The translations under genes and the position numbers were made by a program. The notes under the pieces were generated by a model. It worked only from the letters and a program-made list of their open reading frames with translations, ran no database searches and had not been told where the DNA came from. This document shows, piece by piece, positions 31,001-40,219 of a DNA stretch of 64,000 nucleotides (position 1 is the stretch's first letter; every line of letters starts with the position of its first letter). The stretch is taken from contig NC_133661.1 in assembly GCF_037893015.1 (NCBI RefSeq), positions 181,390,508-181,454,507 on the forward strand, in the 5' to 3' direction. The DNA comes from Macrotis lagotis. Lineage: Eukaryota > Chordata > Mammalia > Peramelemorphia > Peramelidae.

Positions 31001-34000
31001 GTCAGAGCATGTAGAACACAGCTTCCATTCTCCCCGAACACCCCAGCCAATTTTTGGGCAAAGTCCCTGAAGGAAAAAAAGAGGAAAGGTTTTGGCTCTT
31101 GCTGGGACTGCTGTGGCCCTCCTGGACCCCTCCTCTACCGCGCCCCCACCCCTGTGATCTCCCTAGTCCCAGCTCCTAACATTCCTGGGGACCTTGCTCC
31201 CTCTGGGTACAGGTTCAGTTTTCAGGGATCCCTAGGAGGGACCTGTCTTAGAGAATTTGGGTATCTGGGAAAGAGCGGGGGAGCCCAGCCTGGGGAGAAT
31301 ACCCCTGTAGGGCTGTAGTTCAAACCTCACATATTGATGTAAAACCCAACCAGGAATTTTTAAGGCTGAGATAGAGCCATCAGGCACAATAAAAATTGGG
31401 CATAAAGGAACTATGCCAGCCACTCAATGTGGCATTAATTACATGCAAATCATATGCAAGTGAGCAGCCTGCTGCCAAAATGTAGGAGGAATAGCAATGG
31501 ACTAGGAATCAGAAGATCTGAGTTCCCCTGGCTAGCTGTGTGACCTCAGGTAAGTCATTTCACCTCCTTGGAGCATAGTTTTCTCATCTGTAAATAGGTG
31601 TGGGGTGCTGCACCAGATGGACTCTAAGGTCCCCTTCCAGCTTTAGAGTCCTGGGAGCATTCCGACTTGAAAAGTCTGTCCCCTTCCCCCCCACCTCTGC
31701 CCCTCCCAGCCTCCAGAGACTCACGTCTTGAGGCCAGCATTGTCCAGCACCAATTCTTCTAGACTCCCCGACTTGCTCAGGGTGTGTAGCACCTGTTCCA
31801 GAACCTCTGAGCCCTGAAAGAAGGGGCACCAAAGTAAGGACCTGGGAGCGATACTGTTTCCCCCTTCCCGTCTACATGCCAGCCCATCTTGGTGCCTACC
31901 AGGCGTAGATCCTTGCAGTGGAGTTTGGTAAACCACTGGTTGTAAGCTAAGGCTGCCACCATCAATGCCAGGTCCCTAGAGGGTAGATGGATAGACAGGC
32001 TGGGGAAGGTGGCAAGGGAAGGTGGCTGGGGAATGCAGGAATGCAGGAAGCCTGGATGGGATGGCAGGCAGTAGGTGGAAATGTTGGGGTCAAGGTGGAA
32101 TCAGGTTTTGAGTTTCTAGGAAGGGAACACAATGGGAGAAGTAGCAAAGCTCAAGGAGTTAAGTGAGTGGTGGATGTAGAGATGGGGGCTGGCTATTCTC
32201 GCCCCCTGCTGCCCCACCTGCTTACCGGCTCTCCAAGTGGCTGAAGTCCAAAAGATTGAACTCACGGTTGTCCTCTGCATGGTAGATTGTGTCCACATCC
32301 TAAAAGAGATGAACCCTGACTCTCTCTTGACCCTATCCCAGTCTCCCTGGGTTCCTTCCTATTCCCTCCTTCTCCACCAACCCTCCTTACATTGGAAACC
32401 AGTGCACCCCAGCTTACCCATTGCACCTCCTCCCGGCAGTGCAGTCCATTGTAGTCACACAAAGCAGCATAGGTCTCAGAGAAGCCACCTTCATGGGGTG
32501 GGAAGATTTGTTGGTTCCAGGGGAAAAGTGGGTGCAAGGGGTCAGGGTGGAAGATGGAAGTAGAGTGATGTAGTGGAGTGATGAATTTGAAATACCCGGG
32601 TTTGAAAAGAGATAACTGGTCTCAAAGCTAGAAAGGTCCAGGGCCCAGTCCTGCCTCTGATACATAGTGCTGTGTGAGCTTTAGACTATAAATTCTAGGA
32701 GAAATGTAGACCTAGGCAGAGTGAGGAAGTTCCTCAGTTGGAGCTCTCCTCTGAAATGACCATCACCCTGTTGGGGGGAGGGTGAGTTCTTATCTTATGC
32801 CTACTATCTAGGCAGGAAACTGAATAATTTAGTCTACATTTCTAAAATGAGATGGTTGGAGTAGATAACTTCTAAGGTCCCTTTCAGCTCTAAAATCTTA
32901 TGAAAGGTCAGGACTTTTGTGTCTTCGCCTCATATCTCCAACTAGTGATCTGGGACAACTTACCTAGTCTTGATAGACTCAGTTTGTCATTAATACCATA
33001 TTTACACTATATTAAATATCATCATTAAATATTAAAATGTATGCTACCTGCATACCTCACAGGATTTTTGATGATAACAGTTGATATAATGGCTTGTCAA
33101 GCACATATTATATTACGCTGTCCTCATGGCAACTAGTTTGCTTTAGTATAAGTCTATGGTTTCATTGGTGAAGTCTTAGTAGTGGTAATTATTCTTCAAT
33201 GTCTTGGGAAGGTCATTGACAATAGATGCCTCCACTTCCTTTCCTCTCACTCTATTTTTAATTTCCTGGTGTCTGGCTTCTGACCTCATCATTCAACCAA
33301 AATAGCTCTCTCCAAAGTTACCAGTGATCTCCTAATTGTCTTGACTTTATGTCTTGTCACTGGACTCCCATTGACTCTAGAGGAGAGAGTGAGGCTGGTG
33401 ACTTGCATGGTTCTACCTCATTTAAATACAATTCATTCTCAAGTCAAGACATGACCCTCATGATGCTATTGGTCCTCTTTGATGAACCATAACAATTGCC
33501 AAAACAACGGTCTTTTCTGAATCTGCAATTCTTGACCTTTCTGTAACCTTTGACACTAGTGACCAACCTCTTCTCCTTAATACTCTTCTCCCTAGGTTTT
33601 TGGGACACTACTCTCTCCTGGTTCTCCTGATACCTTCTGCCCACTCCTCAGTTTCCTTTGCTAGATCCTCATCCAAGTCATGTCTACTAAATGTAGGTGT
33701 CCCACAGAGCCTTGTACTGATCTTCTCTTCTTCCTCTATACTATTTCACTTGGTGGTCTCATTAAGCTCCCATGGATTTATTATCATTTCTATGCTGATG
33801 ATTCTCAAATCTACCCATCTAGGCCTAACCTCTCTGCTGACATATGCAGACATCTTAAATTCAATATATCCAAAGCTGAACTAAATGTCCTTTTCCTTAA
33901 GCCCTTCCCTTTCCCAAACTTCCCTTGTTACTATTGAAGACACCACCATCCTCTCAGTCCCCCACACCTTACTATCTCTCACTCCACTCTATCTCTTGCC

Positions 34001-37000
34001 CTGTCCATAATTCAGTCTTTTGTCAAAACCTGCCAATTTCACTTTGTAATATCTCTCAAATATTCTTTTTCTGATCTTGTTGCCACCCTGGTACAGGTCC
34101 TTATCACATCACACCTGGAATATTGCAGTAGACTGTTGGTTAGTCTACCTGCCATCAGTCTCTCCCCTCTTCAGTCTATCCCCCATTCATTGTGATTTTC
34201 CTAAAAAGCAGGTCTGTACCTCACACAAAATTTCTCCCACATCAACTCAATAAACTTCAATGGCTTATCACTTCTAGGATCAAATAAAAAATACTGTTTG
34301 TCATTCATACCCTGCCATCCCATTCCAGTTTTCTTAAACCCTATACCCCACCATGTACTCTTCAATCCAATGACAATGGTTTCCTTGACATTCATCAAGA
34401 AAGAAAGTCTATCTTCTTATTCTAGGCATTTTCACCAACTGAAACCCATGCCTGGAACTCTCTTCTGTCTCATCTCCAACTCCTGGCTCTCTATAAAAAG
34501 CCTTTCCAGATCTTTATTAATTCTGGTGCCTTCCATATATATATTATATATGTATATGTATATATGTACATACGTACACATATATAAAATAAATGTTATT
34601 TAACTTAAGTTAAATAAATATAACTTTTTAATATGTATTTGTTGTCTCCCCTATCAGACTTTAAGTTCTTTTGCCATTTTTTTGTATTACCATTACTTAT
34701 TTTTTTTCAAGGCAAATGGGGTTAAGTGGCTTGCCCAAGGCCACACAGCTAGGTAATTATTAAGTGTCTGAAGCCAGATTTGAACTCAGATACTCCTAAT
34801 TCCAGGGCTGGTGTTCTATCCACTGTGCCACCTAGCCGCCGCAGCCACCTAGCCACCCCACCATTACTTATTAACTGAATGACATATAGTTTTAGAATCA
34901 TCTGGGAAACTTAGAAACCAAGTGACTTATCCATGATCCTATATATCCAGAAAGCAAAGTTTAAAATCAGGTCTTCTTGAAACTAAAGATGACTCTATGT
35001 ACTTTGACACAATGCCTTTCATGAAGTTGGCACTACAATGATTCTAATGTTTTCTAATATTTTAGATGAAGAAATCCAAGATTTTATAGGATAGGTGATT
35101 TACCTAGCATCTCACAGCCAATACATGTCAGAGTCAGGAATCTAACCCAATTCTATTCTCACCCTAAATTCAACACTCTTTTCCATTACATCAATAGAAT
35201 GTAAGCTCCTTGAAGGCAGGCACTATTTGTTTTGTTTTGTTTTTCTTTTTATCTGCAGAATATGGCACAGTTTAGGTACTAAACAAATACTTGTTAATTT
35301 AATGAGTTCTATAACAAGCTGCTTGTTGCAAGAAAATTATTTTGTAAGAGTCCATAATAACAAGCAATAATTATAAATTTTCAGTGCCTTAAGGGTAATG
35401 CTCAGGTCTCTTCCTTTCTGTGTTTCTGCACATGGCAGACTGCAACCATTATGTCATAGCTACTGCCAGAGTAGGGTTGGAATGGGCCAGATCACGGACA
35501 AATCTGGGTTTAGGGTCAGTATCTCCTTGGATGCAGGTGGGATGGAAGGGGAAAGTGTGTCTCATTCTCACCACAAACACTGTGGGTGGTGGACGTGGAA
35601 GTCTCAGAGTTGGGGGATGTGTCCCGGGGCCCCTCAGGGGTCTCAGGGTTTCCACGCCGAATCATACACCTAAGAGAGATAATGTGCCCAACCCAGGATG
35701 GAGTCAAGTGAGGTTTTTTTAGTTCCTTCCAAACCCCAGCTCCAGAATCCCTACTAGACAACAGGTAGATGCAATACACCCTAAGAAATAAGTCTCCCAT
35801 GTCCCCTGCACCCTGTGATCCAAATCCCTCGACTTTGTCCTGAGAACTTCTGGAAGCTGTGACTTACCCAGGGCCTGGGCAGACCTTGGCAAGTGCTGTG
35901 CTCACATGTCTGGTCACCTGTTCCACACTTTCTGCTGATGGTAATCTCATGCTCACTGTGCCACGCTCTGTCTCCACTAGAATCTGGGGAGAGAGGCATG
36001 GTGGCAGCCCTCAAATATCACTCCAATCACTCTACTTTTCACCTCATTACCTCCTAGATCACACAAAACTCCACAGTTTGGATTTTAAAGCCCTTCACAA
36101 GCTGGTCAATACCTGGCCAGCCATTTTATACCTTAATCCCCTCTATATACACATATGAACCCAACATTCTATCTCCTGATTCCTTTTCACTTGGCTGTCT
36201 CCAACATATGTAATGCTCCCCCTTCTTCCCTGGGTTCCTTCAAGGCTCAGGTCATATTCCACTTTCTGTAAGATGACTCTCCCAGTCTCTCCCACTGACA
36301 GTGTTTTCCCTTTGAGATTACAAAAATTTTGTATGCATATGGTGGTTTGAGTTGTCTCCTACTCCCCCCCCCCCACATAAGATTGTGGATGGGAAGCAAG
36401 TTTTTGCCTTTCTTTGTATTTCCATGCTTAGCACAGTGCCTTGAACATAGCAATAAGCACTTATTTGGCATTCCCGAATACTGAGGGTAACCAGTAAGTT
36501 TTCTACTTTCAGACCCAGGGAGCTTAGTTCTCTGCTCTTACCTGGTTCTGGTTGAGAGTGCTGAAAGTTCGGATCTCTAGGACATTGAAAGAGCTCTCCA
36601 CCTGGGGCAAGGGGGAAGGATGGATGAAGCTCAGTTAAGGCAAAAGAGGATGAGCTGGTCTAGGAGAGCTTCGGGTTTTGATCCTAATCTCTCCAGCTCT
36701 TCAAACTCACCTTAGCTGGGACTTTTAGAGGGAAAAGATGGAGTCTCCAGGCAGTTAGAGCCTAGAGTGAAGGGAAGAGAGAGTTAGCTTGTTGAAGAAA
36801 GCCATCTTTATAGTCCTCCCTGAGTTGGTTTCCCTCATTCCCCATTAGCTCCCCTCATTTCCATCATTATTATTATTATTATTATTATTATTAATAACTT
36901 TTAAAATCTTTGCCCATGGAGTTCAGATTAAAAAAACTGGGCAAGTTGATATCATGTTGCTTTTATTCCATATTTAATGTTCTGTGAAATACTGTACAAA

Positions 37001-38893
37001 TGGATAAATAACTGCTTTTTGTTACTAAATAAAAATATTGGGGTATAGGTTAATCTTCTGTAGGCTTACAGAAAGCATTCTTAGGACAACTCCAGTAGCA
37101 GAGAGGTTGATGGAGATTCTTATCATTAAATGCAAGTTTATTCTTTCTGCTCTTAGTCCTGTCCCTGTTTCTTTCTCATCCATCCTGATCCCTCTCCTGC
37201 CAGTGTCATCCCCTTACCAACACTCGGTCTTCATACTTCTTGGGCTTGGTCTCCAGTTTTACCCGATGCTGTTGGTGTACAGCCCCTCGGCTCAGGCACC
37301 TCCGGATGCTTTCTGTGGTGATGGTGGTGGGAGAGGGAAGAGATAGGTTATGAGAGCTGCTTGGAGTAGCAATACCCCTTACCCTTATTGAAGCTTCCCT
37401 CCCTTGGGCTCTTGGATGAGAGGAAACAGAGACAAAGGTAAGAGTAGGTAAGATATCAAGAGGGAATAAGACAGGAAACCCAAGAGACAGGGGGCAAAGA
37501 CACCAGTCCTTTCCTATGATAATTTGGTATCATCAGGATGGGTCTAAACTTCATAGCAAACTTGAGTATCTGGATGTTCCACAGAAGAGTGAGTGAGAGT
37601 CTCTCTGTGTGTGTGTGTGAAAGAGAGAGGAGAATTGTGAGACTATATCACTGTGTGTGGGTGTGTGTGTGTCTGTGCACTTCTGAGAGTGTGAAGCTTT
37701 TCCCAACCTGTGTTAAATAGTATTCTTTGCATACAACAATGAGTCAATGTTACTCTGTGTCTATGAGGGCGTATTGTGTCCCTAGGACTGGCTTGGTATG
37801 AGGATGTAGCCATAGCTTCACATTTGTGTTAACACCAGTGCATGTTAGCCGAAGGTGTCAGTGTGACTACTTGACAGTGGGTGGTGGGTAGGAATATGTG
37901 CTAAGGAAATATTATGGAGAGATAAAAAGCAGGAAATCAGTTTGAGTTATTCCATTCAGGAAGACACGGAGTAAGGTAGTGCCCATGGGAGTGTGCATTC
38001 AATTCCGAAGCCTTTCCGTTCTCAAAAAGATAGACATGCGTGTGTGCGTGCGTGTGTGTGCGTGGAGTGTGTACATGCCTCCCTGTTTCAGTTAACCTTC
38101 AGTGTTTCGCGATGGTGATATGTGACCCTGGCTGGATCCCGAGCCCGGTCCTCTCCCTGGGCCGTGATCCGAGGACCCAGGGACGGGGCTGGGGATCACT
38201 CTCACTTTGGGCGCGATCTAGGAACGCATCTAACCAGGAAAGGGCTTCGGGTTGGGGGAAGGGCAGGGGAACAGGAAATGGGTGGTGGGCACCGTGGGCG
38301 CTGAGGAAGTAGAATTTCACTCCAGAACCTCGCCTCGTCTCTGCCTTCCCCTCCACGACCCACTCCCCCCGGCATCGCGCCGTCCGCGGGTCCCAGGGGC
38401 TCCCCCGGAGGCCGGGGCGGGGCGGGGGGAAAGGATGGAGAAGCAGACGCAGCCTTCAGGACCAGGGGCAGCTCCCTCCGTCCGCCTGGGCGGACCAGGC
38501 CCGGGCCGGCTGGGGAGGGGCCATCCTGCAACCCTCGGGGATGGCCCGAGGGGCCGGTGGGCACCTGGCTGGGCCCGGCAGGGGGACGCAAGGAGCAGCA
38601 CCTGCCCGGAGGGGCGGGGCGGGGCGGCCCGGGTGAGGGGTGGAGGGAAGGGGGGGGGCTAGGCTGCACCGGGGACGGCGCCGGGGCTGCACGGCACGGA
38701 GGAGCGCGGCGCCGGGGCAGCGGGCTGCAGCGGAGCCGGGATGCGGGCGGGAGGAGGATGCGCCCGGGGCTGGGATGCGCTGGGACAGAGCCGCCCGGGC
38801 CCGGGGTGCTCCAGGACCGGCTCCTCCCGAGCCCGCGGCGCCCGCCCTCGTACCTTGCAGCTCGCGGGTGAGCTCCGCGCTGGGCTTGGCCAT
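14636..38893 (-). CDS. CARMIL3: CARMIL3 (LRRC16B), capping protein regulator and myosin linker 3, complete
   Basis: CARMIL proteins bind and inhibit actin capping protein at membranes and so promote actin assembly; CARMIL3 is the neuron-enriched member (family knowledge). I traced 40 coding exons from the ATG at 38893 (context GCCGCCATGG) to the TGA ending at 14636. Together they are 4122 bases, in frame throughout, giving 1373 residues (human about 1372). All introns are GT-AG. Domain order is PH-like, leucine-rich repeats, helical region, then a basic and proline-rich tail. The three parts are itemised separately with exon positions. Largest introns are 15565-18657, 32489-35571 and 37313-38853. 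No break is seen, and the paralogues CARMIL1/2 are excluded by near-identity to CARMIL3 in the N-terminus and LRR exons. Confidence 0.96.
17185..17550 (+). mobile_element. L2 LINE 3' end
   Basis: The order 'ctgccttcaggaaaccttcc', 'tagattgtaagctctttgag', 'gacaagtaccatatctttt' and, after the microsatellite, 'cacaaagtaggcccttaaat' plus 'gtttgttgg' is the L2 3' end. The microsatellite at 17428-17501 has grown inside it. Confidence 0.75.
17428..17501. repeat. compound (TA)n(GA)n microsatellite
   Basis: About 42 bases of TA run directly into about 32 bases of GA. It lies inside the L2 tail in the CARMIL3 intron. Confidence 0.95.
23650..23702. repeat. (GT)26 microsatellite in a CARMIL3 intron
   Basis: This is the longest dinucleotide run in the window, a CA repeat in the CARMIL3 transcript. 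It lies 124 bases upstream of the acceptor of exon 23526-23351 and next to a long GA-rich tract. Confidence 0.95.
23705..23965. repeat. GA-rich (purine) tract
   Basis: About 260 bases are almost entirely A and G on the plus strand (pyrimidine on the gene strand), with GGAGA, GAGACAGA and AGGGAGG words. It directly follows the GT microsatellite and precedes a MIR-like SINE at about 23985-24150. Confidence 0.85.
23985..24150 (+). mobile_element. MIR/THER1-type SINE
   Basis: 'ttggaatcagaggatctaga', 'ttcaaatcttgg', 'cactcaacctctgtgggtct' and 'aaggtcccttccagctttaa' follow the MIR-family order on the plus strand. It lies in the intron before exon 23526-23351. Confidence 0.65.
25410..35669 (-). CDS. 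CARMIL3: CARMIL3 exons 6-24: linker and leucine-rich repeats
   Basis: Exons: 35669-35572, 32488-32418, 32299-32226, 31975-31900, 31813-31725, 31066-30972, 30769-30683, 30367-30258, 29831-29754, 28912-28836, 28509-28405, 28294-28225, 27497-27416, 27290-27194, 26784-26730, 26616-26444, 26102-26034, 25754-25661 and 25508-25410, covering residues about 121-687. Leucine-rich repeat units are plain, for example [82 protein letters not shown] and [13 protein letters not shown]. Exon lengths of 70-110 bases follow the repeat period. In the family the LRR solenoid is a protein-binding platform. Confidence 0.95.
29190..29348 (-). mobile_element. tRNA-derived marsupial SINE (WSINE1/SINE1-like)
   Basis: From 'ttttttggcaaagcaatggg' through 'cacttgcccaaggtcagc', 'ggatttgaactcaggtcctc' to 'actgtgccacctagctgcct'. 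The head is intact when read on the minus strand. It lies in the CARMIL3 intron between exons 29831-29754 and 28912-28836, next to an older MIR/THER1 piece at about 29355-29510. Confidence 0.8.
30005..30220 (+). mobile_element. MIR/THER1-type SINE
   Basis: A nearly full-length plus-strand copy reads 'ggggtcagaagacttgggtt', 'caagtcaattaaccttgctg', 'atatgtaaaatgggaataat' and ends 'gtgagtaattattatta'. It lies in the CARMIL3 intron before exon 29831-29754. A similar shorter copy lies at about 31490-31650. Confidence 0.75.
33225..34560 (+). mobile_element. L2 LINE fragment with reverse transcriptase remnant
   Basis: This is about 1.3 kb of L2 ORF2 on the plus strand, antisense to CARMIL3. The reverse transcriptase active-site motif is visible as FYADDSQIY (TATGCTGATGAT at 33791-33802), followed downstream by [13 protein letters not shown], the conserved L2/CR1 block. 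Frames shift repeatedly, so it is inactive and old. It sits in the CARMIL3 intron 32489-35571. Confidence 0.85.
34702..34860 (-). mobile_element. tRNA-derived marsupial SINE with target-site duplication
   Basis: A full-length minus-oriented copy runs from a T-rich tail through 'ggcaaatggggttaagtggc' to 'ccactgtgccacctagccgc'. It is flanked by the perfect 12-base duplication CCATTACTTATT at 34690-34701 and 34861-34872, which shows an ordinary LINE-driven insertion. The head end carries a small duplication ('gccacctagcc'). Confidence 0.88.
35868..38893 (-). CDS. CARMIL3: CARMIL3 exons 1-5: N-terminal PH-like domain
   Basis: Exons: 38893-38854, 37312-37218, 36761-36711, 36601-36542 and 35983-35868, giving residues 1 to about 120. 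The protein begins [13 protein letters not shown] and continues with [42 protein letters not shown] and [16 protein letters not shown]. This fold binds membrane lipids in the family. The first exon carries only 13 codons and lies in the CpG island, separated from exon 2 by a 1.5 kb intron. Confidence 0.94.
36025..36480 (+). mobile_element. L2 LINE 3' end
   Basis: The plus strand reads 'aaagcccttcacaagctggt', 'cctggccagcc', 'gttccttcaaggctcaggtc' and 'agcacagtgccttgaacata', the L2 3' portion and end. It lies upstream of CARMIL3 exon 35983-35868 in the intron. Shorter L2 ends are seen near 35185-35310. Confidence 0.75.
36864..36893. repeat. (ATT)n microsatellite
   Basis: Ten ATT units run in the CARMIL3 intron between exons 37312-37218 and 36761-36711. 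Confidence 0.9.
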
Positions 38894-38925
38894 GGCGGCC
38901 GCTGCTGCTGCAGGGGAGCCGCCGC

Positions 38926-38961
<36 letters not shown>

Positions 38962-39450
38962 CGGGAGCCTGGGCACATGCTAGACTCGGCTCCGGCAGGG
39001 CCCGGCAGCCAGCGCCGCAGCGGCAGCTGAGCTCGCTCCCGGGCAGGGGCGGCTGCGCGAGCAGGATCCTCCCCGCCCCTCCCCGCCCCGGTGCCGGGGC
39101 TCCCTCCCAGCCCCACGAGGAGCGGGTGGAGCATGCGCACGGGCTGCGCGTCCCGGCGCGTGCCGCCCTTCGGGGGGCTCCCAACACAATGGCCGGAGCG
39201 CGCGGGGCGGGGGGCCGGACCCCTGACCTCGCACCGCCTCCCGGCGGCCGCGGGCCTCCGCCCCCACCCCCCGGGCTGCAAGCTCAACCCTCTCTTTTGT
39301 TCTCGGGGCCTGGACTGTCTCCGTTCTCCTTCCCGTGCCCCTCCCCCAGGCTGACGCCCCGGGTGGGCCTCCCCGCCACCTGCCCCACAGAGACCCTTTC
39401 TGCAGGGCGCACACTGTGCCCGCCTTCCTTCTCTGTGGCTGAGCGGACAT
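38100..39450. promoter_or_regulatory. CARMIL3: CpG island, CARMIL3 promoter region
   Basis: About 1.35 kb is very G+C-rich with frequent CG dinucleotides, in contrast to the rest of the window where CG is rare. It covers the first CARMIL3 coding exon and its upstream flank, as expected for a CpG-island promoter. No TATA box is evident before the ATG, so initiation is probably dispersed. Several GGGGCGGGG-type (Sp1/KLF) words lie at about 38410-38430 and 38612-38630. Long open frames on both strands here are a by-product of the base composition. Confidence 0.85.
38929..38961 (-). repeat. CARMIL3: (GGC)11 trinucleotide repeat in presumed CARMIL3 5' UTR
   Basis: Eleven uninterrupted GCC units on the plus strand, GGC/CGG on the gene strand, end 36 bases before the CARMIL3 ATG. 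Two more GGC units and a short GCA/GCC run separate it from the start codon. It is probably transcribed, but the transcription start is not known. Confidence 0.85.
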
Positions 39451-39735
39451 CTCCCCACCTCGAGTGCCAGGCAGTTCAGAGGGGCGCCCCAGGGCATCCG
39501 CGTGGCTGCTGGGGCTTCCCTGCCTCTCAGGTTGGCACCTCCGCCTCTTTAGCATCACACCTGCCCGAAGGGAGCCCGGAGCAAGGAGGGGCAACACGAA
39601 GCCGTGGGGAGGCTCCCTTGAGTCCTATAAGCCTCAGACTCTGCCTAGCCCGGGAGGGAAAAAAGCTGCCCTTCTTCTCCTTTATTCCCCCAAAGACGAA
39701 TCCACCCGCTAAAGAACCAACAGGATTATTTGCAT
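39451..39735. other. short spacer between CARMIL3 and DHRS4
   Basis: The spacer between the CARMIL3 CpG island and the distal DHRS4 poly(A) signal is under 400 bases of ordinary sequence with no recognised repeat. The two genes are therefore packed head (CARMIL3) to tail (DHRS4). Confidence 0.6.
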
Positions 39736-39752
39736 ATTATTTGCAAGTTCAT

Positions 39753-39758
39753 TTTATT
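39753..39758 (-). terminator. DHRS4: possible distal DHRS4 polyadenylation signal
   Basis: AATAAA on the minus strand (TTTATT on the plus strand), 460 bases after the DHRS4 stop. It is a second candidate after the one at 40024-40029. Confidence 0.45.
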
Positions 39759-40023
39759 TTTTAATAGCACAGAAATCAGAGATTTGCCCCGTCCCCCCCA
39801 GTATCTCCCTGGGCTTGTCCCTTCTACCTCCAGTATTTCTGAGTCTCTTTGCTCTTCCCTCTCCTGGTCCTAGCCTTAATCCTCAGCCCCTCTTTCTTCC
39901 CGCGGGCTTTAGTTTGGTAAAAAGTAATGGACCGATTTGGTCGACAAAAATGAGTAGTTCAGTTCTAACTTCGAATCTCAAGTAGAGTTTTATACAGGAC
40001 AGATTTCCTTATGATGTACAGCT

Positions 40024-40029
40024 TTTATT
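40024..40029 (-). terminator. DHRS4: DHRS4 proximal polyadenylation signal
   Basis: AATAAA on the minus strand, about 190 bases after the DHRS4 stop codon. As the first canonical signal it is the likelier main site. Confidence 0.6.
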
Positions 40030-40219
40030 CCCATACATCACAGAGGATTCCCTAGTTGCTTATTTACAAAGGCATTTTTTTTTTAAAATCCAGGGAAATC
40101 AGTGGAATGGGCAAGATTGGAGGCGGTGAGGCTCTGAACTTGGAGGTCGAGGTTTAATCTTGAGCCTTCTCTTCATTCCAGATAGCTGCTAGAATCTCAA
40201 GGTGTTCTTCCTAGGCTGA

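Noticed and set aside
33600-33937. Open frames with a YADD motif as a functional reverse transcriptase gene
   Set aside because: The motif is within a frame-shifted, antisense L2 remnant. No full-length ORF is present.
38202-39764. Very long open frames on both strands (up to 431 codons minus, 374 codons plus) across the CpG island
   Set aside because: They are rich in Ala, Arg, Gly and Pro, overlap each other on both strands and cover CARMIL3 exon 1. High G+C makes stop codons rare, so length is not evidence. There are no conserved domains or splice support.
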